64,000 bases of DNA, taken from Tritrichomonas musculus (Eukaryota > Parabasalia > Tritrichomonadida > Tritrichomonadidae). The first letter of the stretch is position 1, and each line of letters opens with the position of its first letter. The translations under genes and the position numbers were made by a program. Below, piece after piece: positions 19,549 through 29,716 of the stretch. The stretch is taken from assembly GCA_039105265.1 (NCBI GenBank), contig JAPFFF010000003.1, forward strand, positions 5,456,001 through 5,520,000, in the 5' to 3' direction. Below the pieces are notes generated by a model. The model was not told the origin of the DNA and did not search any database. It was given only the letters and a program-made list of their open reading frames with translations.

Positions 19549-19944
19549 TTAGAAGTGGATTGAAAGGTGAATCTTGATGCCTTTATCATCTTTGACTTCC
19601 TTGCAAGGTTCCATCTTGTACCATTGGTCAACACCTTTTTCGTTATCGATTGAACTTAATGGTATTTCAAGAGTAGCGATTGGATCATCTTCAGATACAG
19701 TATCATGATCGTATAAGACAATTTTAAGCCTATCGTTTGTTTGATCTTTGTAAGTAATAGTAAGTACTTCGTTCCATGTTGGAGTATCAGTGTTGCTAAC
19801 ATATTTGGTTTTCTTTGGATCATCTAATCCGATTACACCTGCTTTGACGAAAGGATCGCTTTTTCCAGCTGTGTCCATCTTTGGAACGTTCTTTGCTTCA
19901 ATAACACGGAGTTGGAGTGTTGGATTTGATTGACCGCAACCCAT
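19549..19944 (-). CDS. lipid-anchored C2-domain protein
   Basis: A 131-residue protein made of a single C2 domain behind a dual-lipidation signal. M-G-C-G-Q-S fits N-myristoylation at Gly2 and possible palmitoylation at Cys3. The five calcium-ligand aspartates of a C2 domain are present: Asp24 and Asp30 in loop 1 (K-M-D-T-A-G-K-S-D-P), and Asp79, Asp81 and Asp87 in loop 3 (Y-D-H-D-T-V-S-E-D-D). The strand P-T-W-N-E between them is canonical. It should bind membranes in a calcium-dependent way and sit on the plasma membrane. There is no effector domain, so it may be an adaptor. A good initiator match (TCACTTCACTCTA) lies 12 bases before the ATG. Confidence 0.85.
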   Translation of the reverse strand: MGCGQSNPTLQLRVIEAKNVPKMDTAGKSDPFVKAGVIGLDDPKKTKYVSNTDTPTWNEVLTITYKDQTNDRLKIVLYDHDTVSEDDPIATLEIPLSSIDNEKGVDQWYKMEPCKEVKDDKGIKIHLSIHF

Positions 19945-20313
19945 TTTTTATGATTTAGAGTGAAGTGAATAATTGCTTTTTGTGCTTTGAATTATCAATC
20001 ACAAATCACTTTTTCAATAGGATGATCGTGATTTGATATTTTTTCAGATGAAAAACTTATTAAAATACTTAAAAACAAATGATTATATGGTTTTTATAAT
20101 AATGCAATAAATGGTTTTTGAAAGACATAAAAAATATTATTTCAATAAGTTTGAAATAAAGGTCAAATATTTTCACCATTGCGTATTAAGATAAAAATAT
20201 TTTAAAATACAAAAATATGGTATTGTTTAAGGTATAACAAATTAATAGTTTAAAATTCAAATAAATTATGGTAAAAAATCAACATGAAATTAAATAAAAA
20301 AACAAAACATGAA
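19945..20313. other. intergenic, AT-rich
   Basis: This contains the initiator of the C2 gene, a fragment AAAGGTCAAATATTTTCACC near 20157 that weakly resembles the GGTCAAT...TTGACC palindromes seen elsewhere in the window, and the 3' flank of the long coiled-coil gene. Confidence 0.35.
19956..19968 (-). promoter_or_regulatory. Inr element of the C2 gene
   Basis: The minus strand reads TCACTTCACTCTA, close to the Trichomonas initiator TCACTTCACATTA, 12 bases upstream of the ATG. It is the best initiator match in the window. Confidence 0.55.
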
Positions 20314-23300
20314 TTATTGGGAATCGTATGGTACAAGAGGTCTTTGTGCTCTTCGAGTATCATATGGTGTCTGCTGTAGTGGTGGAGCATTAGCTTTTGT
20401 TAATCCATTGAATTTAGAAGGAACTGTTCCGCTGAACTCTTGAAGCCTGCCGGAGAATATAAAAGCAAGCATCATAGGTCTCATTGAAAATACTTTATTT
20501 CTATCAGGATTATTAATATTATTTTTAGATTTTCCGCTGTTTCCACCACTTGTACTCTTTGAAGGCTGCAAAAGTAAGTTCAAAGTAGATTTTGGTGAAC
20601 TCTTTATTAATTTCTTCTCTGTTCGAAGTAATTCAAGCTTCCTTCGAGTTGTTCTTTGGTTTAATGCTACAAGAAGAGCTTCTTCTAGCATATAACGAAC
20701 CTCATTGCTTGGTGGGTTAGGAGGAGCTGTATCTGAAATTTGGCTCAATAAAGAACGAGACCAATCGTTCCATTCCTTGAGCTCATTTGTATTTCTTTCT
20801 AGTTTGTTTGTATCACGTTGAAGTTTTTCATTAATATTTGAAATATCTGATGCAAATTCTTCAGCTTTGTTAGCTCTTTGTTTTTCGAATTCGGTTGAAC
20901 TTCTCAAATCATCAAAGATTTTGATAAGTGAATCGCTACTATCAAGTTTCAAAATTCGGCGGAGCTTTAAGGCATCTTTAATAGCATTGTTTTCATCTTT
21001 CCTCTTCTCCATAGCTTCTTCTATTTGTTCTAATAAAGTTGAAATTTGTTGGTGTTGTTGTTCATATTTATCACCAACAAAATAATTATCATCGAAATTG
21101 GGATTATCTTCTTTTTGATGTTGATTTGAATTATCGGATGTCTGTTTGAATTTGTTTTCATTGGAATCTTGTCCAAACTCTTCTTTTAGAACACGGAAGA
21201 ATAAGTTTTGACACTTTTCAAGATCTCCTTGGATTTTTTCAATTGTTGCATCACTCTTTGATTTTAATGCAAGTGCGTATGTAGTTTGTTTGGCTTCGTT
21301 AGATGCCCTTTCACGTGCTAACGCATCGTCAGCTGCTTTAAGTTTTAATTCGCAATTACGTTTAGCCATTTGTAATTTAGCGTTTGACTCTAAAAGTTCT
21401 CTCTTTTTATCATTATAAGTGCTAAGTTCCTTTTCAGCGTTCAATAAGTCATCGTTTGCTTTCTTAAGTTGTTGTTGAAGATCTTCTATTGTCTTTGCAT
21501 ATTTCTTATTGAGATTTTCATTTCTTGTCTTTAAATCAAGTAAAGTTGATGCGTTAACTTTTTCAGCTTCATCTAAACGTTCTTTATAACTCTTCTTTTG
21601 ATTTTTGGCACGCTCAGCCTCTTCTTTGGCTTGTTTTAATTGAGAACGAAGACTAATGATGGCATCGCTGTCTTCATCAGCTTGACTTTGATGTTGGCCA
21701 AGTTGCTGTGTGAGATCCATTGATCTTTGTGTGAGGCTTTCGTTTTCAGAACGAAGAGTATTAATAAGATCCTCTCGTTTTTGGAGTTTTTTCTGTTGCT
21801 TTTTGAGTCTAGCTTCATAATCTTGAGCAACGTTTGAATTTTGGGATCTTAATTGATCGATTTCTTTTTGCATCATCTGTTTCTCCTCATTGAACTTTTT
21901 CATTTGGTTTTCAACTTGTTTCTGGACGTCACTTACAATGCCTTCAGCTTTCTTACAAAATTGTTCTCTATTGTTTTCTGATTTATGGTGTGATTTTTCG
22001 ATTTCTTTCTGAAGTTTATCGATTTGCTCTTCAAGTTCATCTATTTTTGAGACAAGAGCCTTGTAAACTCGAGGTGATGGTACATCTTCATGATTTAATT
22101 CTTCTGTTATTTGGCGAACAAGTTCTTCATAATTATCCGATGGATCAGGTACAAGATGAGCTAAGTAAGGCTTTAGTTTTTCTTGTTCCTCTGTTTTCCT
22201 GCTTTCGAGGTCCTGAAGTTCTTTAATACGCATTTGTTGATCGCTGTTTTGTTGTGAAACACGAGCAGCATTCATGACAGCCTGCTTATTGGCGTCTATG
22301 TTGTTCATAAGGATTAAGTTTATCTGAGTAACACACATGAAAAGTGTAAATAATTCAGCAATTGGGGATGTCTCGAGTTGCTCCTTCTTAACAAAGTCAA
22401 GAAAAACATCAGCTACACGTTGTGGATCATTAATATCTCGAGGTTCAAAAATAGATGGCTTGAATTCCTCAATTGGAAATTCAATTCTCTGTTCTTCGAT
22501 GAATGTACCAAGACGAGTGCATGCTGTAAGAAATTCTTGGCGAGTTATTTCATCAGATCCACCTGAAAATGAAGATGAACTATTTGCTATTTGTCTTAAG
22601 AGCTTGTGAGCTTTTTCTAAATGTTCAAGAAGAACAATATATCGGACTCTGAGAGCTTCAGCTCTAGAGTTGTCTTTAGCAACTTGAGAGTTCTTTTCAA
22701 TTTCGCTCATTAAATTTGTCAAGCAAATAACATATCTTTGAAGTACTTCAGAGTGTGATAATTGTTTTTGAGGATCATGGAGAAAGTCATCTTCAAGATC
22801 TTTGAGTCTTTCTCTGACTTCATGAGGAAGATTTTCAAGAGAATCTTCAAATGTCTGTCTAAATTCTTCTTCACTTCTTTCCTTTTCGCCAATCAAGTCA
22901 GTTTTAATACGTTTATTTTCTTCATTCAATGAAGCATTCGATTTAGATAGATTTTGGATTTGGGATTCATTTGATGTCAAAAGTTCATCTACTTGCTTCA
23001 AAGATGCTATTAGTTTGTTCCTTTGTGAAAACAAATCAACAATTTCATTGCTCTGTTCTTCATACAACTCTTCGAATGAAGCGATTCTTTTCTCAAGCAA
23101 TTCATTTCGATCTTTTAATTGCCGAATTGATTCTCTTGAATCTTTTTCGTTTGAATTACTTGTAGCCTTTTTACGATTAGCTTCTTTCTGCTTATCATTT
23201 TCAAGTTCATTAATACGAAGATTCAACTCATGGACTGTTGTATCTAGGTCAGCTATTTCTGTTTCTTTACTCTTCAGTTCATCATTTAACTCACGGTTTT

Positions 23301-24420
23301 GAGATTTGAGATCCTTTAGTTTTGATTTGAGTTCATTAGCATAAGCTTCGCGTTCTTTCAAGTTTTCTTTAGCTTCATTAAGTTGATCAGCAATTTGATT
23401 TCCTCTTTCACTTAATTGATTATTTTCAAATTGAAGTTGTTCAAGTTGTTTCTGAAGATCAGTACTTGTTTTTTCAGCATTCTGAACTCTGTCATTCAAT
23501 AAGGCTAAATTGGCTTTATTAAGTTCTTCATTTGATGATTTTGGATTAGGATCATTATTATCTTCAATTAAAAATCCATCAATCCCTCTAGTTTTGACTT
23601 GTAGCTTCTTAGATTTTTCTTGATCTAAAGCGTTTTGGAGTCTTTCAATTTCTTTTTTCTGTTTTTCAAGCTCGTCATCAACTTGTTTCTTCTTTTTATC
23701 TTTGGATTTCTTTTTAGATCCTTGTACCTCTTGTTGATTATTTGAATTTGAACTCAATTCTTCTTTTAATCTTTTAATTTTCTTCTTAAGCTTTGCAGAC
23801 TCTCCAGCTTTATTTCTTGCAATTCCTTCAGCATCATCAAGTTGTTCTGAAAGTGAAGAATTAAGACCTTCTAGTTCTTTAATTCTGTTTGAAGAAGATT
23901 CAACTTCATAACTGAGTTCATCATATAAATCAGATGCTTCATTCAAATTTTGAACATCTCGGCCTGTCTTTGAGCTGACTCGCGCTAAAAATGATGAAAT
24001 TTGTGCTTGAAGCTGTTTGTTCACTTTATTTAAACCGTTTGTGATTTTCATCTGTTCGTTAAGTTTTTTCTCAAGGCTTTTGGCTGTATCAATTAGATTT
24101 TTGCGAGCTTCCTGACCTTCCTGACGAGCAAGGTTAAGTTCTGATGACATATTTTGCGAGTCGCTTCTGTATCTATCTTCCATCATTTTTAAACGGCTTT
24201 TAAGTTCTTTGTTCTTTGAGCGAAGTTTTGCATTTTCGAGTTCAGAATTTGAATTTGATGCTGTTCTCTTTGATGTTGAATATGTTGGTGATCCTGGATA
24301 TAAAATAGATGATGAATTTGCATTACTGCGATTTTGTTTAGCAAATGAGCCAGCGTCTTCAGGATCTAGGTCACCTGATGATGAGCCACTAATAAGTAAA
24401 TCGTCAGAATCATTAAACAT
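20314..24420 (-). CDS. long coiled-coil protein
   Basis: A 1368-residue protein dominated by coiled coil. After a short Ser/Asp-rich N-terminus (residues 1-70), heptad-rich K/E/L/Q sequence runs to about 535. A less charged, probably globular helical block follows (about 540-750; it includes L-P-H-E-V-R-E-R-L-K and A-R-V-S-Q-Q). A second long coiled coil runs to about 1270, ending in a basic, Pro-rich tail. This layout is shared by golgins, Tpr-like nuclear pore proteins and centrosomal rods; nothing decides among them. The open frame extends 30 codons upstream to 24510, but that extension is K/F-rich and unlike the rest. The ATG ending at 24420 followed by F-N-D-S-D-D is the likelier start. 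Confidence 0.75.
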   Translation of the reverse strand: MFNDSDDLLISGSSSGDLDPEDAGSFAKQNRSNANSSSILYPGSPTYSTSKRTASNSNSELENAKLRSKNKELKSRLKMMEDRYRSDSQNMSSELNLARQEGQEARKNLIDTAKSLEKKLNEQMKITNGLNKVNKQLQAQISSFLARVSSKTGRDVQNLNEASDLYDELSYEVESSSNRIKELEGLNSSLSEQLDDAEGIARNKAGESAKLKKKIKRLKEELSSNSNNQQEVQGSKKKSKDKKKKQVDDELEKQKKEIERLQNALDQEKSKKLQVKTRGIDGFLIEDNNDPNPKSSNEELNKANLALLNDRVQNAEKTSTDLQKQLEQLQFENNQLSERGNQIADQLNEAKENLKEREAYANELKSKLKDLKSQNRELNDELKSKETEIADLDTTVHELNLRINELENDKQKEANRKKATSNSNEKDSRESIRQLKDRNELLEKRIASFEELYEEQSNEIVDLFSQRNKLIASLKQVDELLTSNESQIQNLSKSNASLNEENKRIKTDLIGEKERSEEEFRQTFEDSLENLPHEVRERLKDLEDDFLHDPQKQLSHSEVLQRYVICLTNLMSEIEKNSQVAKDNSRAEALRVRYIVLLEHLEKAHKLLRQIANSSSSFSGGSDEITRQEFLTACTRLGTFIEEQRIEFPIEEFKPSIFEPRDINDPQRVADVFLDFVKKEQLETSPIAELFTLFMCVTQINLILMNNIDANKQAVMNAARVSQQNSDQQMRIKELQDLESRKTEEQEKLKPYLAHLVPDPSDNYEELVRQITEELNHEDVPSPRVYKALVSKIDELEEQIDKLQKEIEKSHHKSENNREQFCKKAEGIVSDVQKQVENQMKKFNEEKQMMQKEIDQLRSQNSNVAQDYEARLKKQQKKLQKREDLINTLRSENESLTQRSMDLTQQLGQHQSQADEDSDAIISLRSQLKQAKEEAERAKNQKKSYKERLDEAEKVNASTLLDLKTRNENLNKKYAKTIEDLQQQLKKANDDLLNAEKELSTYNDKKRELLESNAKLQMAKRNCELKLKAADDALARERASNEAKQTTYALALKSKSDATIEKIQGDLEKCQNLFFRVLKEEFGQDSNENKFKQTSDNSNQHQKEDNPNFDDNYFVGDKYEQQHQQISTLLEQIEEAMEKRKDENNAIKDALKLRRILKLDSSDSLIKIFDDLRSSTEFEKQRANKAEEFASDISNINEKLQRDTNKLERNTNELKEWNDWSRSLLSQISDTAPPNPPSNEVRYMLEEALLVALNQRTTRRKLELLRTEKKLIKSSPKSTLNLLLQPSKSTSGGNSGKSKNNINNPDRNKVFSMRPMMLAFIFSGRLQEFSGTVPSKFNGLTKANAPPLQQTPYDTRRAQRPLVPYDSQ

Positions 24421-25238
24421 TAGGAAAAAAGAGTTATATTTTTTAAAAAATTTATATTTTAAAAAAATAAACCGCTTATTAGTAAACGGTTTATCATTCA
24501 AAGCAATCAAAAAATATTAAACGGTTTTAATAAAAAATGGAGGTTTTTCTCCATATCGATAACAAAATTATCATTTTAAAGCTAGTTATATCTTTGATTA
24601 TTTCTTTTTAATAAAATTAATTTTCTTTAAATAAAAATTAACGTTTTTGAATAATTCTTATTCACCGGAAATCATATTATTTTAAAGTTGAATTGATTAT
24701 TAATGATTGTTTTATGATAGTTATTATAAATTGGTATAAGAAATGCATTAAAATGCATTTTTTTCTTTTGAATCAAAATAATCTTACATCTGATATACCT
24801 GAAATAGGATTTAAAGTTTAAATTTGATTATTAAATTGTATTTAAAAATTGAAAATCTTTTTTATTTTGTTATAAATTTAAAATTTAATTGTAAATAATA
24901 TCAAAAATAAGAAATTTTTGTTAATTCAATTTTGAATGTTCATTCAAAAAATCTAATTCAATTTCAAAACTGCAAGTTATAGTTATTCTGCATTGTTCAT
25001 TTTAATTATAATTAGTATTTAAAACAAAAAATGTATGAAAATGAGATAAATTATATATTTTTCATTTCCCACTGATTGCTTGTCAGTCTGATAAGGTCAT
25101 TATATGAAATTTAATGAACAAAAAAGAATTTTGTACAATTTATTTTCATATTGAAATAATAAGCATTGTCTTTTATTTGATTTACTTTTTAATAAATTAA
25201 CATTTAAATTCAACATTAAAAATAAAGAAAAATCGAAA
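24421..25238. other. intergenic with repeated AACGGTTT motifs
   Basis: AAACGGTTT occurs twice (about 24483 and 24521), with a related AACCGCTTA near 24470, just upstream of the preferred start of the coiled-coil gene. The rest is AT-rich 3' flank of the Myb gene, and no gene is supported. Confidence 0.4.
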
Positions 25239-26315
25239 TCATTTCGAATTACTACCGCCGCCATATTTCGGTGATTCATCATCAGCAAAATCTTCCTCTT
25301 CCTCATTCATCTGTTTATTATTATTAACCTCTAAATTATCATTTTTTAAATTGCATGTAATTGAAGGAACTTCAGCAGAGAATGTCCTTCCTTGAATTGC
25401 ATCAATAGCATTATGAATACTATTTATAATTTCAGGAGGTGGTGAATTTCTCTTCATCGATATTTCACCGCTATCATTCGCATTTCCAGCATGAAGATCA
25501 GCAATCGGCTGAGCTTTGTTCATGCGGCCACTACGTGTAGCCCATCTGTTTTTCACATTGATATCAGTTCTGTTTGGGAAATATTTTGCGATTCTGGCCC
25601 ATTGAGAACCAAGCGCTGCGTATTTTTCCTCCAATAGCATGTCTTCTTCTGGAGTCCAAGGGACATTTTTAATTCCTGGCATTAAGTAATTTTTCCAACG
25701 ATCTCGACATTGACGAGCATTACGTCCCACCATGTTATCAGCTATAAAACGCCAGTTTGTTGTGCCATGTTCATTGACTAAATTGCGGAGTAAATTGTCT
25801 TCATCAATTGAAAATTTATGCCGACTGATTGCTTTCTTTGTTCCGTATGTGATACCATTAATAGTGTTTACTGGGTTAAAAGGATTGAAATTTTGAAAGC
25901 TGCTAATTGATGTTAAAACTTGATTTACGTTTAAATTAATTGGGTTTGATTTAATAATATTTTTATTTTTTGTATTTTGTTGTAATTGTTGTGGATGTTG
26001 ATTTGCTATTGTTGCTGCTGCTTGAATTGCAAAATTTCCATTTGGTGGAAAACTTGCATATTGTGGATTTGGATTAAAAGCATCTTCGGAGTTTTGAATT
26101 GGTTGAATTGGTGTAATTATTGTTTGTTGCTGTATTGTTGTAATGGAATGGACAATTTCATGATTATTATTTTGCATGTTATTAGGAGATTCACTCGAAA
26201 TTTCAATTTGATTATTGTTAAGATTATTATTAGAATTTGATTGGATGTTTCCTTGATCGTCAGCTGCTTGCGTTTGTTGGATATTTGTTTGCAGGGATTG
26301 GGGTGGCTCTGCCAT
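25239..26315 (-). CDS. R2R3 Myb-like DNA-binding protein
   Basis: A 358-residue protein with two Myb repeats in the middle. R2 spans about 167-212 and R3 about 217-262. R2 uses Phe168 in place of the first tryptophan, then Trp188 and Trp207; R3 has Trp220, Trp239 and Trp258. The recognition helices are N-A-R-Q-C-R-D-R-W-K-N-Y and D-I-N-V-K-N-R-W-A-T-R. Trichomonads have a large family of such proteins, some of which control adhesion genes through ACGAT-containing elements. The first 160 residues are Gln/Asn-rich and disordered, and the tail is acidic with a G-G-G near the end. Two inverted AACGATA sites lie 85-105 bases upstream of the ATG, suggesting self-regulation. Confidence 0.88.
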   Translation of the reverse strand: MAEPPQSLQTNIQQTQAADDQGNIQSNSNNNLNNNQIEISSESPNNMQNNNHEIVHSITTIQQQTIITPIQPIQNSEDAFNPNPQYASFPPNGNFAIQAAATIANQHPQQLQQNTKNKNIIKSNPINLNVNQVLTSISSFQNFNPFNPVNTINGITYGTKKAISRHKFSIDEDNLLRNLVNEHGTTNWRFIADNMVGRNARQCRDRWKNYLMPGIKNVPWTPEEDMLLEEKYAALGSQWARIAKYFPNRTDINVKNRWATRSGRMNKAQPIADLHAGNANDSGEISMKRNSPPPEIINSIHNAIDAIQGRTFSAEVPSITCNLKNDNLEVNNNKQMNEEEEDFADDESPKYGGGSNSK

Positions 26316-26640
26316 ATTAAGTAGAGATGGTATTTTTACCGCGCTTTTTTTTCTGTAAAATTTTGAAAAACCGATACAAGATTGATTTTGAATGAAAAAA
26401 AAACGATAAATCTATCGTTTAATAAGAAATTTTTGAAAGGAAAACGATCAAGTTATAAAAAAAAGAATTCAATTTTAATAAAATTCTTAGAGTATACTCA
26501 ATTTTTTTTTTTTTTTTGAATTAAGTTATAATGACAAATATGAAAACAATAATTTTTAAGTCTGGATAGCAAATGCCAATTTGATTTTTCCAATATAAGC
26601 ATTTTTGCATATTTGCTATAGGACAAATCAATTCAAATAC
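26316..26640. other. upstream region of Myb gene
   Basis: This holds the Myb elements described separately, a poly-T run at about 26502-26517, and a short inverted pair ATAGCAAAT/ATTTGCTAT around 26566-26624. No gene is seen. Confidence 0.4.
26401..26448. promoter_or_regulatory. inverted Myb recognition elements upstream of Myb gene
   Basis: AACGATA (26402-26408) and its inverse TATCGTT (26413-26419) face each other across four bases. A third AACGAT lies at 26443-26448. T. vaginalis Myb proteins bind ACGAT-type elements (MRE-1/MRE-2). Autoregulation is an inference. Confidence 0.5.
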
Positions 26641-28370
26641 TTAATCTGATATCTCTCGTAAAATACTAAGTATCCCTTACAATGTATATACAGATGAGCA
26701 TTTAGAAGATTGACATTCATGATTGATCTTACTTCAAACAAAAAAGATGATTTCATTAATGCATAAATAACATTATAAATTTCGATTGCTTTTCAAATGT
26801 ATTGAAGAGTATAATTTACTATTAATGGATCTATATAAAGAAGATCAATTTTACGGAAACCTAGTTGAAATCATGAAAATAATACCTGCAAAAATTAGTT
26901 TATTGAAAAAGAAAGACTTGTGAAAACTGCAAATAAGTTTCTATCCAACTTTGCAGTCGCAAAGGTGGAATTCTATCTTCATATCACTCAGATATATTAC
27001 CATGAACATTGGTGCAATTTCATATTTATTCACACCAGAACAAATTCCATATTTACAGTTGATTGCAAATGATTGGCACACCTAGGGCAGAGAGAATACT
27101 AGAGTTACTCAATGTGAGCTTTACAAAAACGGAAGACATCGAAATTTCAAAACTATGTTACTTTACAACCAATGGAGACCTAGAGGGAAAGCACAATTTT
27201 AATCCATATGTTGAAAAAAATGATATAATTAATCCAAATAATGTAAAATGATATTATGTACGACAAAGAGCTATCATTTATTAATAGCTTCAAATCAACT
27301 ATAGAAAAGATTTGCCACATATTTTATATGATTCCCAAGCAATCTAGTCGTTCTTTATTACCCCGCCACAGTAGTGTGACACATATTTTAATTGACAAAA
27401 ACCCTTCAAAATCAGCTGTAATTGTATTTATTTTAGTGCTAAGTGTGGATAATGATGAACTATTTTTGCATATAATGAAAAACTAATTATAAAAACAATA
27501 AAATAAATGTGTGGATTAAATGAAATTTTTCTTTAAATGAACTCAATGACACTGAACACCATGTTATACGATCATGTACATGAAGAAGAGAGTTAAAAAT
27601 CATGTCCCTAAATAATTTCGGTGACGATGATGAACTATTGAAAGAACAACCAGTTGTGAATGATACTACCACTCCTGAAGAATACGATCCATGTAATATA
27701 AGATGGCAGATGTTTGACGAGATTACCTGAACGAGCATATAATATAAAGTGTGAAGGTTACTTCGATAAGAATGGTAAGCCATTAGATGATGAATCAACG
27801 ATTAGTTATCTAACTAGTGGAGAACAAGTCAATATCGATGCTGAACTAGAAATTTGATATGAGAATGGTGATGTAATCGATTATATAGATTATGAGAAAT
27901 ATTATCATTGTATGAATTATAACAAGTATGATTTACGTAGATTTCTAAAATGATTAGGTCCAAGAAGTTCATCTGTGAAGCACCAATTGGTTCTGGTAAA
28001 ACGACATATATTCATAGATTGATATCATCACATAAAACAGTGATTATCCTTTAAGAGTTCAATACCAAACTGATTGTTATGAATGTTAAGTCCATTCGGT
28101 TGTGTGTTAATGATAATGTTTTTAAAGAGTTCCACAAAGTTACACATAATGAAGTTAATATAATGATTACAACTTACAACACTGCTGCTAAGTGTTTTGG
28201 TGATTTAATTGAAGAATACTATATTAAAGAACAACGACTAGATTACTGTCTAGTGATTGATGAAGCACAATTGTTACTACAACACATAAGCTTATGTGTT
28301 CGATTGAGTTGCATTAAAAAAAACTATAACTTTCAAAAATTAATAACAAATTTGAATTAAACTTTAGGTT
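26640..28370 (+). pseudogene. fossil coding remnant with helicase-like motifs
   Basis: Protein-like sequence survives in pieces on the plus strand. The downstream part carries a P-loop (A-P-I-G-S-G-K-T-T) and, further on, an acidic D-E-A-Q motif in a V-I-D-E-A-Q-L-L context, the layout of a superfamily 1/2 helicase. The upstream part (about 26,980-27,240) is a different, unrecognised coding remnant. The whole is broken in several places and clearly not functional. Helicases of this general look occur in large mobile and virus-like elements known from trichomonads (for example Mavericks), but the family is not established here. No long terminal repeats or target duplications were identified. 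Confidence 0.45.
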
Positions 28371-28640
28371 TGTATCTTACATTTTTTTTTCTCTTATGAA
28401 TGGGAAAGGCCAAGTTTTTGCTATTATAACGCAGCATTAACAATTTAAAATAGATAATCAGAAAACAAAAATATAAAATAAAATATCTTATGATGCTCAA
28501 GCATCAAAAAGACAAGCTATCTCCTCAAAGATCAAATGAAAAAAAAAAAAAAAAAAAAAAAGATAAACATGATTATGAAAAAAGAATAAATGCAAAAACA
28601 TGTCAAATCACTAAAGATTTTTTAAATAATATTGATCTAG
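28371..28640. other. AT-rich gap with poly-A run
   Basis: A long poly-A run lies at about 28539-28561. No gene is seen; this separates two fossil zones. Confidence 0.4.
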
Positions 28641-29700
28641 ATTCATAAGCTCATTCTATTCCATGAGATCCAAATTGTTTTATTTGGGACTTCCCGAAAG
28701 ATCAGTAGATCCATATAGATGGCTTCAAAAAGTTTTTCCAATTCCATCATTTTCAAATTTGAACATTGCTTCTGGTATGACATTTTTGTCAAATAGCAAA
28801 GAAGAAATAGGAGATAATTTCATGATTAATTGCTTCAATTGATTCCAGTAAAAAATCTTTAATTGAATCATAATATTTCTGTAAAATGGAATGCCACGAT
28901 TTGATAAAATTACTGATTGAAGCATTTCAATAAACCTCTTTTTTTTAAAAAGATATTTCGACCAGTTTGTTAATTAATGAAATTAAAATTCATATGAAAT
29001 TTGAAAATTAAAGTATAGTTTTAATTTTGAAATGCTTTTTAAAATGTATTCATCAGTCGGAATACGATGAATTAAATTAAAACGTAGAAATAATTTTAAC
29101 ACTCTTATTTTTCATTAGTATTTAAATCAAGATCATAATTTGGCGATTTTCTTTTATTCGTGTTGCAGTAATTTCGATTTCTTCGTTATAATTTCTTTTT
29201 TTTTTTTTTTTTTTTTGCTTTTTTAATATGTTGCCATAATGGTATGAAACGAAAATCTATTGGAGCCATTTGGAAAAAAAAAAAAAAAAAACAAATCCAT
29301 TGCTATACTAAATTTCTGTTTGCATCTTGTTTATACCACTGTACTGAATGTTCTAAATGAAAATGCATCAATCGCAAGAATAGCATCATTTGCACCTCCT
29401 TTTGTTATGTCTAAGTCATTATTTATAATGCAATTTTTTTCAATTGAATCAGTTTTTTTAAATCAATGAGATTTTGCTTTTCTTGCTGTATTTCTTGTTC
29501 AAATGGACTATATAAGTTTTAGAAATCTGGAACTGAGAAAAGTTGACGAAATAATTAAATGTTTTGGGGCCATGTAAATAAATCATCATTGATTTGTTCT
29601 TCATAAACAGCATCATTTTATCTTTTAAATCAAATAGCTTTGGTTAAAGATATTCAAGAATTGTGAATTAAACGCTTTTAACAAAAGTTCTCAACAGCCA
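28640..29700 (-). pseudogene. fossil coding remnant, family unknown
   Basis: The minus strand contains short protein-like stretches, for example one with I-L-A-I-D-A-F-S-F-R-T-F near 29,370 and one with G-I-P-F-Y-R-N near 28,880. Codon-like composition survives, but the sequence is broken in several places. I cannot name the family; a transposase or other mobile-element gene is plausible. It abuts the left end of the CAGTACAG element. Confidence 0.3.
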
Positions 29701-29716
29701 TTTAAGCATAGAAATA

